A stretch of DNA of 64,000 bases from SKVR01 sp046291875 (GTDB lineage: Bacteria; Bacteroidota; Bacteroidia; Bacteroidales; UBA7960). The stretch's first letter is position 1. Each line of letters opens with the position of its first letter. Shown one piece after another: positions 44,241 to 53,330 of this stretch. The stretch lies in assembly GCA_046291875.1 (NCBI GenBank), contig JBKBSF010000001.1, positions 186,001-250,000 on the forward strand, written 5' to 3'. A program made the position numbers and the translations under genes. A model generated the notes under the pieces. That model did not search any database and was not told the DNA's origin. It worked only from the letters and a program-made list of their open reading frames with translations.

Positions 44241-44855
44241 ATGCCTCTAACCTCAATTTACAAGCACTTTGTGTTGCTTTGCATTTGTGTGATTTCCACG
44301 ATAACAGTAGTAGCGAATAATCCTGACCTCCGCACTGATTTGGCCGCCAACCCAGTGCAAAAGCGGCACTCCCTGGGCTTTCAGGTCAATCCCTGTTTTG
44401 GGGAATTTGCGAGTTTTAGTCCTGCCACGAACCGGTATTTGCTTAAGAGTGCGCTACGCTATACCCGGCATTTCAGCCTGAATACCACCATGGGAGGCGA
44501 GCTTCTGGCTGCTCATTTCCAGATGGGCGATAATAGATACTTGCAAACCCTGGGCACAGGTGCCTTTGGGCGTTACCTGTTCTGGCAAAACAGCTGGCTT
44601 AGCACGGGTATTGAAGCCAATGCATTTGTAGTACGAAGCATTTTTAATGACAGACCAGATACATACCCAAACCATGATCTTCATATGGAATATGATGGAA
44701 AAATGCACTTTGGTTATTTTGTCAGCCCGGTGGTTTCTTTAAAAAAGAAAGATAGCCGTTGGAGCTTTGATTTGATGTATAAATTTACCACCCGGCAATT
44801 GCCCAATTATTGGGATAAAAGGGTGTTTTCCTATCGTATCAACTACCATTTTTGA
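44241..44855 (+). CDS. Putative outer-membrane barrel protein
   Basis: From the ATG at 44241 the protein is 204 aa with a signal peptide (MPLTSIYKHFVLLCICVIST...ANN). In-frame upstream ATGs at 44187 and 44214 would add a non-signal extension. It has barrel-like strands and ends FSYRINYHF, with terminal Phe. It sits directly before TonB receptor 2, whereas the equivalent barrel gene in module 1 comes after the DUF4249 gene. The function is unknown. Confidence 0.6.
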   Translation: MPLTSIYKHFVLLCICVISTITVVANNPDLRTDLAANPVQKRHSLGFQVNPCFGEFASFSPATNRYLLKSALRYTRHFSLNTTMGGELLAAHFQMGDNRYLQTLGTGAFGRYLFWQNSWLSTGIEANAFVVRSIFNDRPDTYPNHDLHMEYDGKMHFGYFVSPVVSLKKKDSRWSFDLMYKFTTRQLPNYWDKRVFSYRINYHF

Positions 44856-44861
44856 AAAGCA

Positions 44862-47267
44862 ATGGTTAACAGATTGTTTCCGGGCATGTTGTTATTCAAC
44901 GGGTTTTTGGAGCGTTTGGCATCCGGGCTGATAGGCAGGGTACTTTTTACCTTGTTATGTGTTCTTTTTTGCTGCCTTACCTATGGTACCCCTCCGCACA
45001 GAGTTTTTGGCTTTGTTTATTCTGGTGAGGGTATGGAGGGCCTGCCAGGTGCTCATGTATATCTTCAGGAAACAAGGCAGGGGGTTATCACCAACAACTA
45101 TGGCTTTTATACTCTGAGTGTTTCTTCATTGCCGGTTACCATCATAGTATCTCATGTGGGTTACGAACCCAAATTGTTTGAGATACATGCAGGGGGGCGC
45201 ACCGATATTTCTCTAACTCCCTTCAGGATGCTTTCTGAGGTAGAAGTAAGTGCCAGAGCAATTTTACCCATGAATGAAAGCCCGTTGATGAGTATATTGA
45301 GTCTGCCCGCTACCCGCATCCAGAGTACACCGGTATTGCTGGGCGAAAAAGATCTTTTCAAGGTGCTGCAGCTAATGCCCGGAGTACAGGGAGGGACAGA
45401 AGGATCCTCAGGTTTGTATGTGAGGGGAGGAGGGAGTGACCAGAACCTGGTTTTACTCGACGATGCAGTGGCCTATAATGTAAACCATGTTTTTGGACTT
45501 TTTTCACTCTTCAATGGCGATGCCATAAAAAATGTGCAACTCTTCAAAGGAGGTTTTCCTGCCCGATACGGTGGCCGGATTTCCTCCGTGCTCGACATTA
45601 GCATGCAGGAAGGCGACCTTGAGCAATATAAAGGTGAGCTGGGGCTGGGTATCATATCCTCTCGTTTCTCGGTAAGTGGACCCGTTTCCAAAGGCAGGTC
45701 CAGTTTTTTGTTGTCGGGTCGTCGCACCTATCATGATGTATGGACCCAAAGGGTTATGCTGGAACGTGATAAAACCTCTTACTACTTTTACGATCTGAAC
45801 GCCAAAACCAACTGGGCCATTGATGCAAAAAACCGCATATTCCTGAGCGCATATTTGGGGCGGGATAAGATGAAAGCCAATGATTACGACCATTTTGCCC
45901 GTAACCAATCGGGGATTGCCTGGCAAAATGCCCTGGTAAGCCTTCGGTGGAATCATCTGCGACCGGGGGGCGCTTTTAGCAACACTGCATTGGTTTACAG
46001 CGAATATGACTCCCGGATATTTCTGCTTGAAGGCAGCCCGCTCGATAGCCGGAAATATCGCATGGATTATCACTCCAGGGTGCGTGATTTTGGCTTTCGG
46101 CACGACTGGCACATCAGCCTGGGCAATCAACACCTGCTCAGAGCCGGGATGGCCACTACCCTTCATGTTTTTCTGCCTGCAGGGATTAAGGAGAAAGACG
46201 ATTTTGCAGGCATAGAAAAAGAAAACTCGTTTTATCTCAATGCGCTGGAATCCGGACTGTATATTGAAGATGAGTTCAGGTATCAGCGATGGATGTTTAA
46301 TGCAGGATTACGCGTTTCGCAATACTTTCATGACGGGCAATTGTATGTTAGGCCCGAGCCCAGGCTCAATGCAGCTTTTGTTGTTACCTCTGCCACAAGC
46401 CTTAAAGCCTCTTGTTCTGTAATGAACCAGTATATGCACCTTTCCAGCAATACAGGTACGGGTATGCCAACGGGATTCTGGCTTCCTGCCACCCGAAAGC
46501 TTCTTCCGCAGCATGCTGTGCAATATGCCTTGGGCTTTACTACATCGCCAGGAAAATCAAATCTGGAGATCAGCCTGGAGGCATATTACAAAAAAATGGA
46601 CAATGTAATTACCTACAGCGATAATGCTTCCTTTTTGTTGTTCGATTCTGGGAATGTTTCCGATCCATTTCAGGACTGGGAAGAGAATATGGTTCAGGGA
46701 GAGGCTGAGGCAACAGGGCTTGAGCTACTCATACACCGCAAAACCGGGCGGCTCAACGGTTGGATAGGCTATACCTTGGCATTTGCCCAAAACAGGTTTG
46801 AGGGTATTAACAATGGTGATTGGTTTGCTGCCGATTATAACAGACGGCACGATGTGTCGCTGGTTATGTCCTATGCCTTTTCTGAAAAACTCACCTTGGG
46901 AGCCAATTGGGTATTTTCCAGCGGTCGGATGATAACCCTGCCCTTACAATCGTCCTGGGTTTATTTGCCACGCCCCGATACCGAACCTCCATTCTTGCCG
47001 GGCGAGTGGCATTTTCCTGCCGATCTGTATGGCAACAGAAACAACTGGAAAAGCCATAACTACCATCGGCTCGATGTAAGTCTTCAGTTATCAAAACCCC
47101 TTAAATATGGCACCAGAACCTGGGAGATAGGTCTTTATAATGCCTATAACAGGCTAAATCCGTTCCAGTACTACATAAAAACCGATTATCAAACCGGGCA
47201 ACGACGTTTAATGCAACGTACATTGCTACCTGTAATTCCATCAATTACATACAGTTACAGATTCTGA
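44862..47267 (+). CDS. TonB-dependent receptor 2 with CarboxypepD-like domain
   Basis: The 801-aa paralogue of receptor 1 has a sandwich domain (VFGFVYSGEGMEGLPGAHVYL), then a plug with LYVRGGGSDQNLVLLDDAVA and FPARYGGRISSVLDISMQEG. The barrel ends ITYSYRF. The first 40 residues are long and hydrophobic for a signal; an ATG at 44886 is an alternative start. It is followed 12 nt later by a second DUF4249 lipoprotein. GC content is higher than in module 1, so the duplication is old or the modules have separate origins. Confidence 0.88.
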   Translation: MVNRLFPGMLLFNGFLERLASGLIGRVLFTLLCVLFCCLTYGTPPHRVFGFVYSGEGMEGLPGAHVYLQETRQGVITNNYGFYTLSVSSLPVTIIVSHVGYEPKLFEIHAGGRTDISLTPFRMLSEVEVSARAILPMNESPLMSILSLPATRIQSTPVLLGEKDLFKVLQLMPGVQGGTEGSSGLYVRGGGSDQNLVLLDDAVAYNVNHVFGLFSLFNGDAIKNVQLFKGGFPARYGGRISSVLDISMQEGDLEQYKGELGLGIISSRFSVSGPVSKGRSSFLLSGRRTYHDVWTQRVMLERDKTSYYFYDLNAKTNWAIDAKNRIFLSAYLGRDKMKANDYDHFARNQSGIAWQNALVSLRWNHLRPGGAFSNTALVYSEYDSRIFLLEGSPLDSRKYRMDYHSRVRDFGFRHDWHISLGNQHLLRAGMATTLHVFLPAGIKEKDDFAGIEKENSFYLNALESGLYIEDEFRYQRWMFNAGLRVSQYFHDGQLYVRPEPRLNAAFVVTSATSLKASCSVMNQYMHLSSNTGTGMPTGFWLPATRKLLPQHAVQYALGFTTSPGKSNLEISLEAYYKKMDNVITYSDNASFLLFDSGNVSDPFQDWEENMVQGEAEATGLELLIHRKTGRLNGWIGYTLAFAQNRFEGINNGDWFAADYNRRHDVSLVMSYAFSEKLTLGANWVFSSGRMITLPLQSSWVYLPRPDTEPPFLPGEWHFPADLYGNRNNWKSHNYHRLDVSLQLSKPLKYGTRTWEIGLYNAYNRLNPFQYYIKTDYQTGQRRLMQRTLLPVIPSITYSYRF

Positions 47268-47279
47268 TCCCATACCACT

Positions 47280-48182
47280 ATGAAAAGAACATCCACTTTA
47301 ACAGAAACCCGTTCCTCACTATGGATACTGCTATGTGTTTATCTGATGTGGTCAGGATGTACGCAATATGTAGATGATGTGTTATTGCCACATGCCCCGC
47401 CTGAACTGATGATTCACTGCTTTATTTACCCGGGTATGGATACCGTTGAATTGCAACTTCTGAAAACTCATCCGGTATTTGCAAAGGAAATAAATACCGA
47501 ACAGCTTATTGTAGATGATGCAGAGGTGTTTCTGGAAACCCGGGAGGGAGAAATGCATGCGTTCTCGTTCTGCATCCGTCGTCTCAAATATGTCCTTCCA
47601 TGTTCTCAAGTTGTCATACATGAAGGCGAAACGTATGGGATTCATGTCAGACATAAGGCTTTTCCTCTGGCTTATGCTTATACCACAGTGCCTTTTGTTC
47701 ATTCCGACTTCGAGGTTTCCAGATTAGACTCTACCCTACGTTCTTACAACAAATCCTATTATGTTGACACCTATATTCATGACACACCCGGCATGGCCAA
47801 TTATTATGTGCTTTATGGGTATCTTGTTGGGTTCCGGGATGGCAGCACAGAAGAAGGTAATGATGCGGAAAATGATTTCAGCCTCCGCATTTTCCCTTTT
47901 GATGAGTACATTTCGGATGAACGCCTGGATGGCCTTGCTATTCCCAAAAGTGGAACTACCCATATGGCCTTGAGGGATATGCCCAAGAAACTACATTTTC
48001 AGCTGTTTTCCATTGACAAGCACTTCTATGCCTACCGGCAATCTATACTGGATCTCGACAATCTTGAAATTGACCCCTTCGCCACACCTGTTAAGCTATA
48101 TTCCAACTTTAGCAGCGGGTATGGTGTTTTTGCAGCCTACAGCATTTTTGTACATGAAGTAGGGTTGGTGTATGAGCATTAA
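47280..48182 (+). CDS. DUF4249 family lipoprotein 2
   Basis: The 300-aa lipoprotein has the lipobox WSGC (Cys26). The pattern is similar to DUF4249 protein 1: an early strand PPELMIHCFIYPGMDTVELQL and a closing FSSGYGVFAAYSIF, matching MSNGLGVFGGFAS in the first. It is paired with TonB receptor 2. Confidence 0.82.
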   Translation: MKRTSTLTETRSSLWILLCVYLMWSGCTQYVDDVLLPHAPPELMIHCFIYPGMDTVELQLLKTHPVFAKEINTEQLIVDDAEVFLETREGEMHAFSFCIRRLKYVLPCSQVVIHEGETYGIHVRHKAFPLAYAYTTVPFVHSDFEVSRLDSTLRSYNKSYYVDTYIHDTPGMANYYVLYGYLVGFRDGSTEEGNDAENDFSLRIFPFDEYISDERLDGLAIPKSGTTHMALRDMPKKLHFQLFSIDKHFYAYRQSILDLDNLEIDPFATPVKLYSNFSSGYGVFAAYSIFVHEVGLVYEH

Positions 48183-48183
48183 A

Positions 48184-48218
48184 ACAAACCCCCACCGGCA
48201 GTTGCCGGCGGGGGTTTC
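48184..48218. terminator. Bidirectional terminator between convergent genes
   Basis: AAACCCCC-CCGGCA with TGCCGG-GGGGGTTT forms a strong stem. The T tail is better on the minus strand (TTTGTTTT), serving pmbA, but it also closes the plus-strand DUF4249 gene. Confidence 0.85.
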
Positions 48219-48242
48219 ACGATTTAAATGCAGAGGTAGTAA

Positions 48243-49562
48243 TTACAATCCGCTGAAGTCCACATCCCGGAATGCCAGGGTGGGGGTTTGGGCGGAAGAG
48301 TAAGGGTAAGGATCGTTGCCGGTTTCAATGAGCTGATTCCAGAGGTTTTTGAAGTTTCCGGAAATATTCATTTCATTCACAGCTTTTACAATTTTGCCAT
48401 TCTCTACCAGCTGGCCCGAGATACCGAACGAAAAATCGCCGGTGGTGCTGTTGGCATTGCCGCCATTGAAGGAGGTGACCAGTATTCCCTTGCGGGTGCC
48501 TTCCATGATCTGTTGTGCATTGCGGTTGCCATAGGCCATCAGTATATTGGAGGTGGAGCCACCGTTGGGGGTCATGCCCAGCTTGCGGCCATAGTAGTTG
48601 TCGATAAGGTAGCTTTTAAGCACTCCCTTGTCTATAAGCACCCTGCGGCGTGCGGCAATACCTTCGCCGTCGAAATGGCGCGAGGCCATGCCTCCTATCA
48701 GGGTGGGGTCGTCAATAATAGTAAGGTGTTCTGAGCCGATAGACTGGTTGAGCATGCCATCCAGGAAAGAGTTCTTCTGCTGGATGTTGCGTGCCGACAT
48801 GGGCTGAAACATACGCCAGAGCAGGCTGGAAGCAATACTGTTCTCCAGGATCATGGTGTAGCGCCCCGATGCGATCTTTTCGGCACCCAGTTGTTTCAGG
48901 GTTTCTTCCAGGGCTTTGCGGGCCACCTCATCGCTGTTGGGCAGCTTGCTTAGAAAGCGGCCACCGGCAAAGAAAGATCCGGAAGGGCGGCCAGTACCAT
49001 CGAGCACACTCAATGATGCGCTGGTGCTGAAGAAGGTGCCGCGTTGCTCACCGGAGAAGCCGTTGCTGTGTACGCGTACACTCTCTACGGCATTGTCGCT
49101 GAAGCGGGCTGTGGCCGAAAGAAGCTCGGGATAGCTTTGGCGAAGCAGCTGTTCGGTTTGCATGGCGGTTTCTACCCTGAACTCGGGGCTTACTCCTGCA
49201 TGGGCGGGGTCGTAAAGGCCCAGGTCGGCAGAGGTATCGGCAGGGTAGAGCGACGGATCGGGCAACTCCCGGTCGGGGTCGGGCGAAAGGTAAGCGGTGG
49301 CATCAACTGCTTCGCTGATGAATTTCTCAAGCTGCCCCTTGTTAAGGTTGTTGGTAGAATGGCCCGAGTACTTGTTGTCGCGGTAAATCTGCAGCGAAAG
49401 GTTATTTTCGGTAGACTCCCGAATGGTTTCCAGTCTTTGTTCGCGTACCTCTACCTGCACCGAGCGCGAGCGCGAGATAGCAACGGCGGCCTGGCTGGCG
49501 CCCTTTTTTATGGCGAAGTCGCTGGCCCATTGGGCCAGTTCCATACGTTCTTTATTATCCAT
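48243..49562 (-). CDS. TldD/PmbA family protein, PmbA (TldE) type
   Basis: This 439-aa protein matches the metalloprotease-related subunit that lacks the zinc motif and partners TldD. It starts MDNKERMELAQWASDFAIKKGA and has no export signal. The mid-region (SGRYTMILENSIASSLLW) and the C-terminal TTGDFSFGISGQLVENGKI are family hallmarks. In E. coli the TldD/TldE heterodimer degrades unfolded peptides and finishes microcin B17 processing. It lies 30 nt downstream of tldD in one operon. Its partner here has a Tat lipoprotein signal, so the two would end up in different compartments unless this one is carried along. Confidence 0.9.
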   Translation of the reverse strand: MDNKERMELAQWASDFAIKKGASQAAVAISRSRSVQVEVREQRLETIRESTENNLSLQIYRDNKYSGHSTNNLNKGQLEKFISEAVDATAYLSPDPDRELPDPSLYPADTSADLGLYDPAHAGVSPEFRVETAMQTEQLLRQSYPELLSATARFSDNAVESVRVHSNGFSGEQRGTFFSTSASLSVLDGTGRPSGSFFAGGRFLSKLPNSDEVARKALEETLKQLGAEKIASGRYTMILENSIASSLLWRMFQPMSARNIQQKNSFLDGMLNQSIGSEHLTIIDDPTLIGGMASRHFDGEGIAARRRVLIDKGVLKSYLIDNYYGRKLGMTPNGGSTSNILMAYGNRNAQQIMEGTRKGILVTSFNGGNANSTTGDFSFGISGQLVENGKIVKAVNEMNISGNFKNLWNQLIETGNDPYPYSSAQTPTLAFRDVDFSGL

Positions 49563-49591
49563 GGGTTGTGAATGCTTTTGGGTGAAACAAA

Positions 49592-51139
49592 TCAGGCATT
49601 AACGCCTCCTACAGTAATTTTCGACACCTTCACGGTGGGTTGGCCCATTGAGGCAGGAACGCCTTGTCCGGCCTTGCCGCAGGTCCAGCCACCTTCCGAC
49701 ATCTCCATGTCGTCGGCCACCATTACAATATCGCCCAACACACGGGGGCCATTGCCAATGATGTTTACATCCTTGATGGGGCGGGTAAGGCGTCCGTTTT
49801 CAATCAGATAGCCTTGTTTTACGTAGAAGGTAAAGTCGCCGGGTCCGATGCGCACCTGTCCGTTGGTAAAGGACTCAGCATAAATGCCGTATTGCACCGA
49901 CTCGATGATCTCCTCCTTCTTGTGCGGGCCATTGAGCATGTAGGTGTTGCGCATACGCGGAAGGGGCATATGGCGGAACGATTCGCGACGTCCATTGCCG
50001 GTGGGTTCAACCCCATAATGGCGGGCACTGATACGGTCGTGCAGGTACGAGGTGAGAATACCATTCTCAACCATCAAAGTTTGTTTCACGTCGTTGCCTT
50101 CATCGTCCATATTGATGGCTCCCCGGTTGTTGGGCGTGGTGCCGTCGTCTACAATGGTAACAAAGGGTTCTGCCACCTTTTTGCCAATCTTATCGCTGAA
50201 GATCGACTCATTGCGGCGATTGAAATCTGCTTCCATACCATGGCCGATGGCCTCGTGCAGCAATATGCCCGAGCTTCCGGCCCCTAAAACTACGGGCATT
50301 TCGCCGGCCCGCGGTGCCACTGCATCAAAAAGGATCATGGTGCTTTCCACGGCCTCTTTGGCAATCCTGTCGAGGTTGGCCTGATCAAAGAAGCTTACAT
50401 CATTTCTTCCGGAGCTGCCATAACCATTTTGCTCTCTCATTCCGTTTTTCTCTGCCACACACGATGTGTTGATCATGCTCATGGGCTGATAATCGCAGGC
50501 AATAATGCCTTCCGAATTGGCAAAAAGGATGTAGGAGGTCTGGTCGGAAAACGATACATTGGTTTTAACGATGGAAGGGTTCAGCGAAAACACCTTATCG
50601 TTCATGTATTGAAGGAAGGGTATTTTGTCGTTGATGCTCACCTCCTCCCATGGGGTATTGATGCGGTAATAATTGGGCAGTTGTTTTTCTGCCAGCGACA
50701 TAACCCTTACCCTTGCACTGCTGTTGGCAATGTTGGCAGCGGTACGTGCAGCCGATTTCATGGCTTGGGGGGTGATGTCTTCGGTATAGGAGTAACCCGT
50801 CTGGTCGCCATTGAGTACCCGTATACCCACTCCGAAGCTTACATTGGAGAAGGCCCGGTTTACGCTGTTATCCTCCAGTGCAATGGAGTTGCTGATGCTG
50901 TGCTGGAAGTACAGGTCGCAATAGTCGCCCCCCCGGGAGAGGCCTTCCACAATCACATCCATGATCATACGGGTAGTAACCCCGAAATGGTTGAGGTAGT
51001 CGTTCAGGCGGTAGCCCAGGGGCGAGGCAGCCCCCGACATGCATCCGCTGAGCATTGATGGCAGCAGCATGGTGCCAGCCACGGCGATCCCTCCTGTCTT
51101 AAGGAAGTCGCGTCGATTCAATTCTTTTCTCATGGGCAT
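49592..51139 (-). CDS. tldD: TldD-type metallopeptidase with Tat lipoprotein signal
   Basis: This is the zinc-dependent peptidase subunit. The active-site helix HEAIGHGME carries the metal histidines. The C-terminal region GPGDFTFYVKQGYLIENGRL is the TldD counterpart of the PmbA hallmark. The start at 51139 (516 aa) gives a twin-arginine motif NRRDFLK followed by a hydrophobic stretch and the lipobox LSGC, so it is predicted to be folded in the cytoplasm and exported as a lipoprotein. A GTG at 51178 would only extend it upstream. Most studied TldD proteins are cytosolic. The downstream pmbA has no signal. Confidence 0.9.
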   Translation of the reverse strand: MPMRKELNRRDFLKTGGIAVAGTMLLPSMLSGCMSGAASPLGYRLNDYLNHFGVTTRMIMDVIVEGLSRGGDYCDLYFQHSISNSIALEDNSVNRAFSNVSFGVGIRVLNGDQTGYSYTEDITPQAMKSAARTAANIANSSARVRVMSLAEKQLPNYYRINTPWEEVSINDKIPFLQYMNDKVFSLNPSIVKTNVSFSDQTSYILFANSEGIIACDYQPMSMINTSCVAEKNGMREQNGYGSSGRNDVSFFDQANLDRIAKEAVESTMILFDAVAPRAGEMPVVLGAGSSGILLHEAIGHGMEADFNRRNESIFSDKIGKKVAEPFVTIVDDGTTPNNRGAINMDDEGNDVKQTLMVENGILTSYLHDRISARHYGVEPTGNGRRESFRHMPLPRMRNTYMLNGPHKKEEIIESVQYGIYAESFTNGQVRIGPGDFTFYVKQGYLIENGRLTRPIKDVNIIGNGPRVLGDIVMVADDMEMSEGGWTCGKAGQGVPASMGQPTVKVSKITVGGVNA

Positions 51140-51227
51140 TTTCAGTTTTATGAAACTTGCATGAGCACTACGGCTCACAAAAAATAATGAAAATTAACAT
51201 GCAAGTTCCATCAGACCAATTCTTATA

Positions 51228-51235
51228 CAAAATTA
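51228..51235 (-). promoter_or_regulatory. Candidate -7 box for tldD-pmbA
   Basis: TAATTTTG on the minus strand fits the consensus about 90 nt upstream of the tldD ATG. The -33 region is T-rich without a clear TTTG. Confidence 0.4.
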
Positions 51236-51649
51236 TTTTCTGATGAAAAATACATTTAAGGAGCTGTAAAGCAGGCGCTTTCAGCCTCCGGTTGTAAGTT
51301 TACCGTGTTATAGGTTGCATATGGTGAAACAGGAAAAATTCAGTCCTGCCGTTGTTAATCCAAATCTGACGCTCAAAAGCCTGCCAATGTTACAATACGT
51401 TTCCCCGAAAACAGGCTTTTCAAAGACGGGTAAATGTATGAATATTCGGGCATTGGCTCGATTTGCTGTGTGTATTTTAACATTTTTTAGCTTGCAGATA
51501 AGGCTCTGTACGGCTTTGTTATCAAGCTGGTTATCTTCTGATTCATATTCATCTTTCAATGGGCAACAACCCGTTACCCTTCATGTGTAAGGAATGCGTA
51601 TCACAAAAAAAAATCCTCTAATTTTACACCCATTAAAAACCTTTCCTCT
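51236..51649. other. Intergenic region, no gene recognised
   Basis: The short frames on both strands (for example 51315-51590) have no family resemblance or signal and overlap each other antisense. A weak -7-like TAATTTTA at 51619-51626 may serve the Na/Pi gene. Confidence 0.5.
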
Positions 51650-53311
51650 ATGGGCGATTTTCAATTCTGGATGTTCCTGGCCGGGCTGGGGATTTTTCTC
51701 TTTGGCATCTACATGCTGGAAGAGTCGGTAGAAAAACTCAGTGGTAAAGCCTTTAAAAGGTTAATCCGAACCTATACCTCCAATCGCTACCGTGCCATTG
51801 GCTCGGGAGTGTTTGCCACGGCCATCCTTCAGAGCAGCTCAGCGGTGAGCCTTATGGCACTGGCCTTTGTGAGCGCCGGGGTAATCGGAATGAGCCAGGC
51901 CGTAGGGGTAATTATCGGTTCGAGCCTGGGCACCACCCTTACCTCGTGGCTGGTGGCAAGCATCGGGTTTAAGGTAAAGATAGAGGCCATCGCGTTGCCC
52001 TTTATCGGCCTGGGTGGGCTTGGGTTGATCTTTTTCGGAAAAACCACTCGTTATACCCACATCAGCCGTTTGCTGGTAGGCTTTGGCTTCTTGTTTATGG
52101 GGCTCGACTACATGAAGGAGAGTGTGGAGCAGCTGGCCGCTGTGTTCGATCCTGCTTCCCTGGAAGGTTTCGGACTATGGGCATTTATCCTGATGGCCAT
52201 TGCCCTGACGGCCATTATACAGTCGTCCTCAGCAGCCATCGCCATAGTTTTGAGCTTTCTCTTTGGCGGACTGATAAGCTTTGAGCAGGCGGCTGCCATG
52301 GTAATTGGTGCCAATGTGGGCACAACCGTTACTGTTATCCTGGGGTCTATTGGGGGCAATATTCAGAAGAAACGGGTGGCCACCGCACACCTGGTGTTTA
52401 AGGTAGTTACTGCCGTGGTGGCCTGGTTGCTGCTACCTGTGCTGGTATACCTGAGCATGGCCATCTTCCATTTCGAAAACGAACCCGTGTTGGCTCTGGC
52501 CATGTTTCATACCTTGTTTAATGTGGTGGGGATTGTTATTTTCACACCATTTATTGAAACTTACACCCATTTGATTGAGCGTTTTGTTACAGTAAAACCT
52601 ACCAATATTGAGCGCCATGTGCAAAAGCTGGATGCCGAGGTGCCCGAAGGGGCAGTGGGTAGTTTCGGAATTGAGCTCGACCGCCTGATCCGTCTGGTGA
52701 TCCATTACAATACCGGAGTATGGAATGTGGATGCCAACCTCATTGTTTCGCTCGAACCCGGCGATACCGAAATTGTGGGCGAAGCCAAGGCCGGAAGCGA
52801 TGCCCAGTACAATATCATCAGGCAGCTGTATGAAAACCTGCTGGCCTATTCGGTGCGTATGCATAAACTCTCACTGCAACCCGAAGAAGCCGACAAACTC
52901 AACCATTACCTCTCTTGCCTGCGCCTGGCCATGAATTCGGTTTACTCCATGCAGGAAGCCCGCGAGTACGTAGCGGAGCTGGAGGAAAGCAGCAATCCCC
53001 TTATCAAAACCTATTTCCACAAGTATCGCAAAAACCTGCTCGACTTTTACCAGCTGCTTATGAAAGAGAGCCAGAGTGAGCTGTCGGTGGTGGAGATAGG
53101 TGAGGAGTTCCAGAAGATTCGTCAAAAGATCAAGGATTTCGACGAGCAGGTGAGCCATGCCAGCTTCCAGGATATCCGCGATGCCAAAATCGAACAGCGC
53201 CATTTGCTTCGCATCCTCTCGGCACAACGCAGCTACTACCAGTCGTGCCGGCAGGCTGCCAATGCACTGCGCGAGCTGATGATCAGCCGCAGCACTCAGC
53301 TGGCGGTTTGA
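51650..53311 (+). CDS. Na/Pi cotransporter family protein with PhoU-like tail
   Basis: This 553-aa inner-membrane protein resembles YjbB/NptA, sodium-coupled phosphate carriers. Two inverted repeats carry the QSSS substrate motifs: ATAILQSSSAVSLMA (QSSS at 61-64) and TAIIQSSSAAIAIV in the second repeat, with about eight membrane segments in all. The cytoplasmic C-terminal third (about 345-553) is a helical PhoU-like domain that may gate transport. It is a single gene, convergent with the deiminase gene 20 nt away. Confidence 0.9.
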   Translation: MGDFQFWMFLAGLGIFLFGIYMLEESVEKLSGKAFKRLIRTYTSNRYRAIGSGVFATAILQSSSAVSLMALAFVSAGVIGMSQAVGVIIGSSLGTTLTSWLVASIGFKVKIEAIALPFIGLGGLGLIFFGKTTRYTHISRLLVGFGFLFMGLDYMKESVEQLAAVFDPASLEGFGLWAFILMAIALTAIIQSSSAAIAIVLSFLFGGLISFEQAAAMVIGANVGTTVTVILGSIGGNIQKKRVATAHLVFKVVTAVVAWLLLPVLVYLSMAIFHFENEPVLALAMFHTLFNVVGIVIFTPFIETYTHLIERFVTVKPTNIERHVQKLDAEVPEGAVGSFGIELDRLIRLVIHYNTGVWNVDANLIVSLEPGDTEIVGEAKAGSDAQYNIIRQLYENLLAYSVRMHKLSLQPEEADKLNHYLSCLRLAMNSVYSMQEAREYVAELEESSNPLIKTYFHKYRKNLLDFYQLLMKESQSELSVVEIGEEFQKIRQKIKDFDEQVSHASFQDIRDAKIEQRHLLRILSAQRSYYQSCRQAANALRELMISRSTQLAV

Positions 53312-53330
53312 TTTTCCACCGGTGTGGCGA

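Noticed and set aside
18010..44242. Minus-strand open frames within the repeats (containing KYNIKNYMGGVELKFVKF)
   Set aside because: They recur only because the repeat recurs. The two base differences I checked between copies C and D change amino acids, copy E is frameshifted at the poly-C tract, and the frames diverge completely outside the shared core. I treat them as non-coding.
51315..51590. Possible 91-aa gene between tldD and the Na/Pi gene
   Set aside because: No promoter, family resemblance or clean signal; it overlaps an equally long frame on the other strand.
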